This document shows positions 45,521-52,933 of a stretch of 64,000 nt of DNA, in pieces. Each line of letters opens with the position of its first letter. The first letter of the stretch is position 1. The translations under genes and the position numbers were made by a program. The notes beneath the pieces were generated by a model. It made no database searches. It saw only the letters and a list, made by a program, of their open reading frames with translations, and was not told where the DNA came from. Source of the DNA: Falsihalocynthiibacter halioticoli (GTDB lineage: Bacteria; Pseudomonadota; Alphaproteobacteria; Rhodobacterales; Rhodobacteraceae); assembly GCF_025802015.1 (NCBI RefSeq), contig NZ_JAOYFC010000002.1, positions 1 to 64,000 of the forward strand, written 5' to 3'.

Positions 45521-46060
45521 CTAAAATAGCTCAACGTCATTAGTTTGTGCCCGCACTAGAGCCTGCTCTTCGACTTTGGCTTTCATAAGTTTCTGCCGCG
45601 CATGGCCGGAAACGGGTGAAAATTCCACACGGCGCGCAGATACTCCTCCCAGACATTCAGCATAGATCGGAATACCTTCTTGGTGCAAAAAATTGCGCAC
45701 AAATGTTCCATTCGCCTGTCCGATGCTTGAAAGGCCCGAAACCATTTGCGCACCACCAAAAATTTTGCCGCGCAGACGTGACTTTGAGGCGCCACGCTTA
45801 AGTAGTGCATTGATGAGTACTTCCATCGCCGCCGCACCATGCAAATTTTCAATGCCCGAGTTCGAGATACTGTCTGGCAAAAGAATATGGTTCATTCCCC
45901 CGACTTTTGCGGTTTGGTCCCACAAACAAGTCGCAACGCAAGACCCAAGAGTTGTCGAAATCACAACATCAGGAGAATTTTCGACAGCATGTTCGCCCTG
46001 ACAGATTGATATCCGTTTCTTGGGCAAGCCGCTTCGTCGGTTAGAGGAATGTTTGGTCAT
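45521..46060 (-). CDS. cheD: Chemoreceptor glutamine deamidase CheD
   Basis: A 179-residue deamidase that converts receptor glutamines to glutamates. The catalytic Cys41 is in STTLGSCVATCLWD, His58 in GGMNHILLPD, and the later pattern KIFGGAQM with FVRNFLHQEGI is typical. The start at 46060 has GGAGGCGC directly upstream; the frame extends to 46081 without a better site. It converges on the che operon, 37 bases from the preceding stop. Confidence 0.94.
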   Translation of the reverse strand: MTKHSSNRRSGLPKKRISICQGEHAVENSPDVVISTTLGSCVATCLWDQTAKVGGMNHILLPDSISNSGIENLHGAAAMEVLINALLKRGASKSRLRGKIFGGAQMVSGLSSIGQANGTFVRNFLHQEGIPIYAECLGGVSARRVEFSPVSGHARQKLMKAKVEEQALVRAQTNDVELF

Positions 46061-46144
46061 GCGCCTCCGAAGAACAATCATTCAGTCGGGAAACACCCGA
46101 AAGATTTCAGTATCACTTCCGACGTTACAGCAACAGACATCAAC

Positions 46145-46160
46145 ATAGTCTTAAGACTAT
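46145..46160. promoter_or_regulatory. 16-base perfect palindrome upstream of cheD
   Basis: ATAGTCTTAAGACTAT lies 85 bases upstream of the cheD start and 25 bases after the gntR stop on the same strand. No T run follows on either strand, so it looks more like an operator than a terminator. Protein unknown. Confidence 0.4.
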
Positions 46161-46184
46161 CGGCAGAATAAGCGCCGTTTTGGA

Positions 46185-46958
46185 TCAAGAGTATCGGTAA
46201 CTCTCTATTATATGCGCTAACCTTTTCAAGGCGGGCGAAACCGAATTCTCGCATGTTTCGTCATGCTCTTTCCAACCCTCAAGGAGTTGAATGCCGAATT
46301 GCGAAATATGGTGACGCATTGCCAGACGCGCTTCCTCAGCGGACCGTTTTCTTAGAGCTTCTATGATCGCGCGGTGTTCCTGAACGAGCGAAGGCTTCAT
46401 CCGAGCTACATTTACCCGACCGTGCATTTTTACCCACATTGGAAGCTGTACGCGCTGCCGCCAAAAACCAAGAACGGTATTCTCCAGCGCCAAATTTCTA
46501 GTCGCGCGTGCAATCGTGAGGTGAAACAACTCGTCAGCATTGTCGCCCCAAAATTCGTTCTCATGTTCCCCGCTCATTTGCTCTGTGAGCTCTTCGAGCT
46601 TTTCCAGTTCCGCGTCAGTTATATGATCAGCAGCGAGTGCAGCTGTTTCTCCCTCAACAAGCAACCTTGCCTCTAAAAGTTCAAACGGGCCGGGCGTGAC
46701 CAACGCGCTTAACGTATTGGTCGAGGGTGGATGAGTTGAAACCTGCATGCCAGCTCCAAAACGGTTCTCGACAAAACCGCTGATCTCAAGTGCAATCAAC
46801 GCTTCACGCACCGTCGCACGGGAAACGGAAAGCTGCTCAACAAGCTCGCGTTCGGCCGGCATTTTCTGTCCGGCTTTCAGGTCTCCTTCAAGAATACGCT
46901 CAGCGATTTGTTGAGCGACAAGTCGATACCTTGGGATTTGTTCAACCGGTTTAAACAT
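46185..46958 (-). CDS. GntR-family (FadR subgroup) regulator
   Basis: A 257-residue regulator. The winged helix is PAERELVEQLSVSRATVREALIALEISGFVENRFGAGMQV, followed by a helical FCD ligand domain with LEARLLVEGETAALAADH and the metal-type pattern of Asp/His residues (DELFHLTIARATRN; LVQEHRAIIEALR; MRHHI). FCD regulators commonly bind small organic acids. The start at 46958 is the usual N-terminus; the frame is open to 47018. It is divergent from the glycerate kinase-lar operon and is its likely regulator. Confidence 0.9.
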   Translation of the reverse strand: MFKPVEQIPRYRLVAQQIAERILEGDLKAGQKMPAERELVEQLSVSRATVREALIALEISGFVENRFGAGMQVSTHPPSTNTLSALVTPGPFELLEARLLVEGETAALAADHITDAELEKLEELTEQMSGEHENEFWGDNADELFHLTIARATRNLALENTVLGFWRQRVQLPMWVKMHGRVNVARMKPSLVQEHRAIIEALRKRSAEEARLAMRHHISQFGIQLLEGWKEHDETCENSVSPALKRLAHIIESYRYS

Positions 46959-46990
46959 GAGGCGGACAACCAATTTACATTTCGTCAGAG

Positions 46991-47011
46991 ATTGACAGAT
47001 TGCCTGACAAT
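46991..47011. promoter_or_regulatory. Imperfect operator-like repeat between gntR and glycerate kinase operon
   Basis: ATTGACA (46991-46997) and TGACAAT (47005-47011) form a nearly symmetric 7-7-7 repeat with one mismatch (the second arm would be TGTCAAT). It sits in the 91-base gap between two divergent starts, so one bound regulator could control both. Confidence 0.5.
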
Positions 47012-47049
47012 CCTGCATAACTCAAGAAATTTCAAACGGATTGCCGATC

Positions 47050-48315
47050 ATGACACCCGAAAAACTCCTTCGCGAAATGTTTGATGCAGCACTTGATGCC
47101 GCTGACCCATTCAAAGCCGTACCCACATATTTACCCGAAAAACCAAGCGGCCGCGTTGTTGTTATCGGCGCGGGTAAGGCGTCGGCCAGAATGGCACAGG
47201 CCGTAGAAGCCGAATGGGGCCCATGCGAAGGAATTGTGATCGTTCCACATGGCGCGGACCTGCCGACAAAGGGTATTGAGATCGTTCAAGCCAGCCATCC
47301 GGTACCGGATGCCGCGGGCGAGGAAGCCGCCAAACGTATTGTAGAACTGCTCGAAACACTTACTGAAAACGATCTTGCGCTATGCCTGATTTCTGGTGGT
47401 GGGTCCTCGCTGATGTCTGCGCCCGCCGCTGGCTTGAGCCTTGAAGACAAAATTCTCGTGAATAAGAAACTGTTGGCGAGTGGTGCCGCGATTTCGGATA
47501 TGAACGTTCTGCGCAAGCATTTATCCGCAACGAAGGGCGGTCGATTGGCGGTCGCGGCGGCTCCTGCGCGCGTCGTGACATTAACCATAAGCGATGTACC
47601 GGGTGATGACCCGTCAATCATTGCGTCCGGTCCGACGGTGCCGGATACCTCTACCGCTTCGGACGCTTTAAAGATCATCGAACGCTTCGGCATCGATCTA
47701 CCCGACCATATTCTTGCTGTTCTAAACGGCCCTGATGGAGAGACGCCAAAGCCCGACCACCCCGCCTTCAAACGAGCCGAAACACATATCGTCGCGGCGC
47801 CTCAGGCCTCTCTTGAGGCGGCATCAAAGATTGCGGAAAAATACGGCGTGACCCCACTAATTTTAGGTGACGCAATCGAAGGTGAAGCGCGTGAGGCAGG
47901 AAAGGTTATGGCTGGCATGGCAGCGCAAATTAAGCGTCACGGCCAACCGGCAAAGGCGCCTGCGGTGCTAATTTCCGGCGGGGAGACAACGGTAACCGTC
48001 ACTGGAGAAGCAGGAAAAGGCGGACGTTGCAGCGAATTTCTGCTAGGATTTGCTCTAGGCGTCTGGGGCGAAGACGGCATCTCGGCACTGGCCTGTGACA
48101 CCGATGGACGCGATGGGTCGGAGCATAACGCAGGCGCGATCTGGGGAGCGAACCAGTTTGCGCAAGCCGACAGGGACAAAGCCTTAAGCGCTCTGTCTCG
48201 TCACGACGCTTATAGCTTCTTTGAGAGTGTCGATGGTTTGGTTAATACTGGCCCGACCCATACAAACGTAAATGATTTCAGAGCGATATACGTGGAGGCA
48301 TCCGATGAAGATTGA
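47050..48315 (+). CDS. D-glycerate 2-kinase (MOFRL family)
   Basis: A 421-residue kinase that converts D-glycerate and ATP to 2-phosphoglycerate, which enters lower glycolysis. The N-terminal domain has VVIGAGKASARMAQAVE and CLISGGGSSLMSAPAAG; the C-terminal MOFRL domain has LISGGETTVTVTGEAGKGGRCSEFLLGF and ALACDTDGRDGSEHNAGAI. Older annotations call such proteins hydroxypyruvate reductase (TtuD). ATG 47050 is preferred over TTG 47041. It is the first gene of an operon with four lar genes, and larA overlaps its end by 11 bases. This link is central to the glycerate hypothesis. Confidence 0.93.
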   Translation: MTPEKLLREMFDAALDAADPFKAVPTYLPEKPSGRVVVIGAGKASARMAQAVEAEWGPCEGIVIVPHGADLPTKGIEIVQASHPVPDAAGEEAAKRIVELLETLTENDLALCLISGGGSSLMSAPAAGLSLEDKILVNKKLLASGAAISDMNVLRKHLSATKGGRLAVAAAPARVVTLTISDVPGDDPSIIASGPTVPDTSTASDALKIIERFGIDLPDHILAVLNGPDGETPKPDHPAFKRAETHIVAAPQASLEAASKIAEKYGVTPLILGDAIEGEAREAGKVMAGMAAQIKRHGQPAKAPAVLISGGETTVTVTGEAGKGGRCSEFLLGFALGVWGEDGISALACDTDGRDGSEHNAGAIWGANQFAQADRDKALSALSRHDAYSFFESVDGLVNTGPTHTNVNDFRAIYVEASDED

Positions 48316-49594
48316 TCTATTATACGGCCGCAACGGCATCTCGGTTAACCTTCCCGAAGCGGCAGAACCCACTGTTATCAACAAGCCTGCATTCCCGCCC
48401 TGCCCTGATGCGACCGAACAAATTGCCACCGCTTTGACAAATCCTGTCGCGGGCGCAGACTTTAAGTCTCTGTGCCAAAACCGCTCTTCGGCTTGCATTC
48501 TGATTTGCGATATTACCCGCCCCGTCCCGAACCACTTGTTCTTGCGGCCCATGATCGAAGGAATGATTGACGCAGGGATTCCTAAATCTGAAATCACGGT
48601 TTTGATTGCTACAGGGTTGCATCGGCCAAACCTCGGTGAAGAGCTTGCCGAGCTTGTCGGCGACCCTTGGGTTCTCGAGAATGTTGCCGTTGAAAACCAC
48701 TATGCCCTGAATGACGAGGATCATATCGACCTCGGCACAACCAAAGGCCGCGGCGTTCCTGTCAAGCTCGACCGTCGCCTCGTGGACGCAGACCTGCGGA
48801 TTGCGACTGGACTTGTGGAGCCGCATTTCATGGCCGGCTACTCTGGTGGACGAAAAGTTGTTGCTCCCGGTGTTGCTCATCACGAAACCATTCGCACCTT
48901 TCATTCCGCGCGGTTCATGGAAGACCCCGCCGCAAAAGAGTGCAATTTGGTCGATAACCCACTACACGAAGAGCAACTCGAAATCGTGCGGATGCTTGGC
49001 GAAATTTACGCCTTGAACACCGTGATTGACGAAGATCGTAACCTTGTGTTCACAAGCTTTGGCGAAATTATCGAAAGCCATCTCGCGGCGGTTGAGTTTG
49101 TGCGGGCCTTTACCGAAATTCCTGTTGGTCGCAAATTCAAAACCGTTGTGACTTCTGCGGCGGGTTATCCGCTTGATCAAACCTACTATCAAACAGTTAA
49201 GGGCATGGTGACGCCGCTCGACATTCTCGCGCCGGACGGCACATTGATCATTGCCTCGCACTGTGGTGAAGGGGTCGGCTCCGATCATTTCAGAGCCGCG
49301 CAAGAACGACTGGTTTCCATGGGGCCCGACGCCTTTTTGAAATCCCTGCTGGCGAAATCCTTTGCCGATGTCGACGAATGGCAGACGGAAATGCAGCTTA
49401 AGCCAATGCGTGCTGGCAAGGTTGTTCTGTATTCCGAAGGGTTACCAGAGAGCGATTTTGCCGTCACAGGCGTTGAGCGCGCGACCGACTTGAAGCAAGC
49501 AATCGCGGACAGTATCGCGATGCATGCCGACCCTGAAATCGCGGTTATTCCGGAAGGTCCCTATGTCGTTCCGCAAGCGCGTTCGGCGGCATGA
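48305..49594 (+). CDS. larA: LarA-family nickel-pincer 2-hydroxyacid racemase
   Basis: A 429-residue racemase of the lactate racemase family. The catalytic set is conserved: Asp69 and Arg72 in CDITRPVPN, His106 in ATGLHRP, His174 in EPHFMAGYSGG, Lys184 in GGRKVVAPG (cofactor attachment) and His200 (nickel ligand), with DQTYYQTVKG supplying the later Gln and Lys. The numbers of His174, Lys184 and His200 match Lactobacillus LarA. The substrate is not fixed by these residues. Neighbour genes (D-glycerate kinase and no lactate genes) suggest glycerate. GGAGGC precedes the ATG. Confidence 0.92.
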   Translation: MKIDLLYGRNGISVNLPEAAEPTVINKPAFPPCPDATEQIATALTNPVAGADFKSLCQNRSSACILICDITRPVPNHLFLRPMIEGMIDAGIPKSEITVLIATGLHRPNLGEELAELVGDPWVLENVAVENHYALNDEDHIDLGTTKGRGVPVKLDRRLVDADLRIATGLVEPHFMAGYSGGRKVVAPGVAHHETIRTFHSARFMEDPAAKECNLVDNPLHEEQLEIVRMLGEIYALNTVIDEDRNLVFTSFGEIIESHLAAVEFVRAFTEIPVGRKFKTVVTSAAGYPLDQTYYQTVKGMVTPLDILAPDGTLIIASHCGEGVGSDHFRAAQERLVSMGPDAFLKSLLAKSFADVDEWQTEMQLKPMRAGKVVLYSEGLPESDFAVTGVERATDLKQAIADSIAMHADPEIAVIPEGPYVVPQARSAA

Positions 49595-50754
49595 CGGCTC
49601 ATATCCATCTTGATGTTGTCGGGGGCGTCTCGGGCGATATGTTCCTCGCGGCGATGCTTTCAGCCTTTCCCGAACACGAAGCAGGCTTGAGCGAAGATTT
49701 GGCAACTGCCGGACTGTTGGAACATGTCACCCTAAAGAGGGATACGATCAAGAAATCCGGATTTGCCGCGACGCAGGTCACATTCGAAATCACCGAAACC
49801 GCGCCTGCAACCCGCCATTGGCGGAACATCAAAGGCTTCATTGAAGCCTGCGCCCTCTCCGAAGAGACGAAACGCACAGCTATCGAGATATTCGCGCAAC
49901 TGGCCGAAGCCGAAGCGATTTGCCACGGCGTCTCTGTTGACGACGTGCATTTTCACGAGGTTGCGGACTGGGACTCTTTGGCGGACATAATCGGCGCTGC
50001 CGCACTCCTTACTAGAATTGGCACCGCAACCTGGTCGTGCTCCTCATTGCCGATTGGGTCAGGACTGGTACAATCTCAACACGGAAAAATTCCGGTCCCT
50101 GCCCCCGCAACCGCACATCTTCTGAAGGGGTTCGACTGCTTTGACGATGGCGCGTTGGGCGAACGCATAACGCCAACGGGTGCGGCGATCCTAAAATTCT
50201 TGAACCCGGCACACCAGAAAAGCAGCGGCAAACTGACCCGCATCGGAACGGGTGCAGGGCAAAAATCCTTTAAGAACATCCCCAATATCTTGCGCGTGCT
50301 TGTACTTGAGAGCAGCGACACGATTGAAACAACAACCGATTGGGTAACGCAAATCTCATTTGAAATCGATGATATGACGCCAGAGGAAATCGCCACATCG
50401 GCCGAACATATCCGCGCGCATCAAGGTGTGATCGATGTTGGCTTCACGCAAGGCTTTGGCAAAAAATCCCGCCCGAACTACGGGTTTCGTGTGCTTACCA
50501 CGCCGGATGCGGGCGAAGACGTCGCGACGCTCTGCTTTAACGAAACGTCTACGATTGGATTGCGTATAGAAACCGTCGCGCGACGCATCCTTTCTCGTCA
50601 ACACGGCCAAAGCGGCAACATCGCGATCAAGGTTGTCGAGCGTCCAAGTGGCCCGAGCGCCAAGGCCGAAAGCGATGATCTTGCGGCATTTTCGGGCTTG
50701 GAACAGCGTCGTGCATTGGCCTCAAATGCGACGAAAGGAGACAGCGATGAGTGA
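49591..50754 (+). CDS. larC: LarC, nickel insertion for the pincer nucleotide cofactor
   Basis: A 387-residue CTP-dependent cyclometallase that inserts nickel into the pincer nucleotide. The N-terminus HLDVVGGVSGDMFLAAML and the HFHE motif (120-123) in HFHEVADWDSLADIIGA are typical, and the C-terminal half (ISFEIDDMTPEEI; VGFTQGFGKKSRPNYGFRVL; TIGLRIETVARR) is fused in frame. In Lactobacillus plantarum the two parts are joined by a frameshift; here one frame is intact. ATG overlaps the larA TGA. Confidence 0.93.
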   Translation: MTAHIHLDVVGGVSGDMFLAAMLSAFPEHEAGLSEDLATAGLLEHVTLKRDTIKKSGFAATQVTFEITETAPATRHWRNIKGFIEACALSEETKRTAIEIFAQLAEAEAICHGVSVDDVHFHEVADWDSLADIIGAAALLTRIGTATWSCSSLPIGSGLVQSQHGKIPVPAPATAHLLKGFDCFDDGALGERITPTGAAILKFLNPAHQKSSGKLTRIGTGAGQKSFKNIPNILRVLVLESSDTIETTTDWVTQISFEIDDMTPEEIATSAEHIRAHQGVIDVGFTQGFGKKSRPNYGFRVLTTPDAGEDVATLCFNETSTIGLRIETVARRILSRQHGQSGNIAIKVVERPSGPSAKAESDDLAAFSGLEQRRALASNATKGDSDE

Positions 50755-51523
50755 TGCGTATCAGCGATTGTCTAATGTGCTTTCACAGTTTCCGCGCCTG
50801 ACAATCGCGGTTTCCGGAGGTGTGGATAGCCTCACTCTGGCGACGATTGCGGCGCGCCAACTCAAAGACACAACTATCGCACATGCCATATCGCCCGCCG
50901 TTCCAGACGAAGCAACGGACCGCGTGCGCGCCTTTGCTAGTTCTGAAGGGTGGGATTTGCGGGTCATCAACGCGCGTGAATTCTCCGACCCTAACTATCT
51001 GAAGAACCCGACAAACCGATGCTATTTTTGTAAGTCGAACCTCTATTCCCGCATTGCAGAAAGCTGCTCTGGGCCAATTGCTTCTGGTACAAACACCGAT
51101 GATCTGGGCGAATATCGCCCCGGCCTTATTGCGGCGAAAGAGCAAGATGTGGTGCATCCCTACGTTATGGCCGACATCTCTAAACGCGAATTACGCGATC
51201 TTGCGAGCGGACTTGGACTTTCTGGAATCGCTGCGCTCCCCGCACAGCCCTGTTTAGCGAGCCGGATCGAAACCGGAATTGCAATAGACGCTGCGGATCT
51301 GGCTTTCGTTCATGCAGTTGAAAAACTGGCAACAGAGCGGCTCTCGTCAACCGATATTCGATGCAGGGTTACCAAAACCGGCATACGTCTCGAAACAAAT
51401 GCGCCAGCGGACTCGGACACGATTGCGCACATCAATGCCTTTTGTCAGGCACATGACCGCGTATTTGACGGGGCTTATCCCTATCGCCGTGGAAGCGCGT
51501 TTCTTCAGGGTGAAGCGGTATGA
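50747..51523 (+). CDS. larE: LarE, sulfur transferase for the pincer nucleotide cofactor
   Basis: A 258-residue PP-loop ATPase (SGGVDS at residues 23-28) that adenylates the cofactor precursor and inserts sulfur. Three cysteines of note are Cys92 and Cys95 in NRCYFCK and Cys169 in PAQPCLASR, the last at the sacrificial Cys176 position of Lactobacillus LarE. The CxxC plus C set fits the LarE group proposed to hold a [4Fe-4S] cluster and turn over repeatedly. ATG 50747 follows AAAGGAG; it overlaps larC by eight bases. Confidence 0.93.
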   Translation: MSDAYQRLSNVLSQFPRLTIAVSGGVDSLTLATIAARQLKDTTIAHAISPAVPDEATDRVRAFASSEGWDLRVINAREFSDPNYLKNPTNRCYFCKSNLYSRIAESCSGPIASGTNTDDLGEYRPGLIAAKEQDVVHPYVMADISKRELRDLASGLGLSGIAALPAQPCLASRIETGIAIDAADLAFVHAVEKLATERLSSTDIRCRVTKTGIRLETNAPADSDTIAHINAFCQAHDRVFDGAYPYRRGSAFLQGEAV

Positions 51524-52176
51524 AAAGCCACACGATTTTTGATTGGTCACGTGCGGCACGGACGGGCATTCCTGAGGTCGTCTTTGCAGAGCACAAGCCT
51601 CTCGACATGCTGCTCGACATAATCAACAGCCATATCGAAGAAGCCAAACCACTTCTTGTGACGCGCCTATCACCAAAGCAAATCAAAGCGCTCGAAGACC
51701 TCCCGATGAACATCGACACGCACGCCCGAACTGCTTCCTATTTGGCGAAGGCCCCAGCAAACGCGCCGAAACTCGCGATAGTATCTGCCGGGACGTCGGA
51801 TGCCCCAATTGCACGCGAGGCCTATGTTTGCGCGCGTTTCTTTGGGCTCGATGCGTTGCTCATACAGGATGTCGGCGTAGCGGGGCTTTGGCGGCTCGAG
51901 AAACATTTACCAACTTTACAGGAAATGCCACTGGTGATCGCGGTTGCCGGAATGGAAGGCGCGCTATTTTCAGTGCTCGGCGGGCTACTGCATGCACCAA
52001 TTATCGCGGTTCCAACCTCGGTCGGGTACGGCGTTTCGCAAGGTGGAAATGCTGCGCTTTCATCCGCACTTGCAAGCTGTGCACCGGGCGTACTTACGGT
52101 GAATATCGATAACGGATTTGGCGCTAGCGCTGCGGCAGCCAAGATTTTGCTTCACGCCAAATCACGCGAAGATTGA
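51520..52176 (+). CDS. larB: LarB, NaAD carboxylase/hydrolase of the pincer cofactor pathway
   Basis: A 218-residue protein with a PurE-like C-terminal domain. LarB carboxylates nicotinic acid adenine dinucleotide and hydrolyses it, the first step of nickel-pincer cofactor synthesis. Marks are LAIVSAGTSDAPIAREA (PurE-type Ser-Ala-Gly-Thr-Ser-Asp), VIAVAGMEGALFSVLGGLLHAPIIAVPTSVGYG and GGNAALSSALASCAPGV. It is shorter than the usual 240-250 residues, mainly at the N-terminus. ATGA overlap with larE. Last gene of the operon. Confidence 0.93.
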   Translation: MKSHTIFDWSRAARTGIPEVVFAEHKPLDMLLDIINSHIEEAKPLLVTRLSPKQIKALEDLPMNIDTHARTASYLAKAPANAPKLAIVSAGTSDAPIAREAYVCARFFGLDALLIQDVGVAGLWRLEKHLPTLQEMPLVIAVAGMEGALFSVLGGLLHAPIIAVPTSVGYGVSQGGNAALSSALASCAPGVLTVNIDNGFGASAAAAKILLHAKSRED

Positions 52177-52232
52177 GACATAAGCCCAATTCAACAAAAA
52201 TTGTTGCGCGGCCCGAAACAAAAAGTTCATAG

Positions 52233-52266
52233 CCCTTGCGCCGCAAGTTTTAGTACAGCGCAAGGG
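52233..52266 (+). terminator. Hairpin after larB
   Basis: CCCTTGCGC (52233-52241) pairs with GCGCAAGGG (52258-52266) around a 16-base loop, 57 bases after the larB stop. It is followed by TTAATCTAAAA, so the T run is weak. Confidence 0.55.
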
Positions 52267-52489
52267 TTAATCTAAAATCTAAACAAACGCCTAAATTCGC
52301 CGCGTACTTTATGTCATAAATGTGACGCAAGCCCCAATGCGAGCACAATCCAAGGCACATCCATCAAGGTATTTCCCGGCGTACACATTAATTTTTTAAA
52401 TATTTTTAATTACTTATCCAAACACACCAATCAGAAACGCTCCACCCTCTCCGGCCGCTGTCTTTTTTAGGCGAATTCTCGCCATTGTC

Positions 52490-52518
52490 TTGACACAATC
52501 GCAGCAGCGGCGTTAGAA
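52490..52518 (+). promoter_or_regulatory. Near-consensus sigma-70 promoter
   Basis: TTGACA (52490-52495), a gap of exactly 17 bases, then TTAGAA (52513-52518). No gene on the plus strand follows until 54522. Confidence 0.55.
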
Positions 52519-52524
52519 CACTTT

Positions 52525-52841
52525 CCATAAAAAGAATGTGTTAAAACCTCTATTTGAATTGTGGGCAATCGAGTTGGACGTGGCATGTGTGTGTGTGCCA
52601 GTGCGTATCGAGTGAATTTGTGTGTTTGTTATTTAGTCTCGCAGTACTTTAACCAGTGCGCCGGAATTTCCGGGGAGTGTGAGGCGCGTTACGGCAACAG
52701 AACGATCGGATCCGCCACCCCATCACGGCTGATTTTTTGATTTCTGTTTTTTTTATTGAAAGGCCTCGTGCCGGCTTAACGCGTTTCATAAAGGGAGCCG
52801 AACATGCGACATTGATCGCCCTGCCCGTTCGGCTCCCTTTT
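52525..52841 (+). ncRNA. Candidate small RNA
   Basis: A segment of about 320 bases between the promoter at 52490-52518 and the hairpin at 52790-52840, without an open frame. A shorter product could end at the T runs near 52732-52755. It does not show the signatures of tmRNA, SRP RNA or RNase P RNA that I would recognise. Support is only promoter plus hairpin. Confidence 0.3.
52790..52841. terminator. Long-arm hairpin in the 52 kb intergenic region
   Basis: AAAGGGAGCCGAAC (52790-52803) and GTTCGGCTCCCTTT (52827-52840) are perfect 14-base arms with a 23-base loop. The short T run allows it to act on either strand, so it may end the plus-strand RNA or the minus-strand glycosyltransferase transcript. 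Confidence 0.7.
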
Positions 52842-52933
52842 CATAACCCTTCTCAGAATGAAAATATTAGCTGCTCTCGAAATGGATTTTTCTTGTGGCA
52901 ATGAATTATGTGCGCGCCATTGTCACGATGCTA

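Larger units (their letters stand above)
52177..52933. other. 757-base gene-free region after the lar operon
   Basis: No convincing reading frame on either strand. It contains a 9-base hairpin right after larB (listed), a near-consensus promoter at 52490-52518, a GT-rich stretch with GTGTGTGTGTG near 52591, T runs at about 52732 and 52748, and a long-arm hairpin at 52790-52840. The region is clearly more AT-rich than the genes on either side. The promoter and hairpin together raise the possibility of an RNA gene. Confidence 0.6.

Noticed and set aside
49591..50754. Programmed frameshift in larC
   Set aside because: Looked for because it occurs in Lactobacillus; the frame is continuous over both domains.
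52585..52605. GTGTGTGTGTG stretch as a phase-variable repeat
   Set aside because: Only about five GT units and not inside a coding frame or between promoter boxes, so there is no support for phase variation.
52525..52841. Identity as tmRNA, SRP RNA, RNase P RNA or 6S RNA
   Set aside because: I could not find the signature segments of the first three, and 6S structure could not be shown by eye; only an unnamed candidate RNA is kept.
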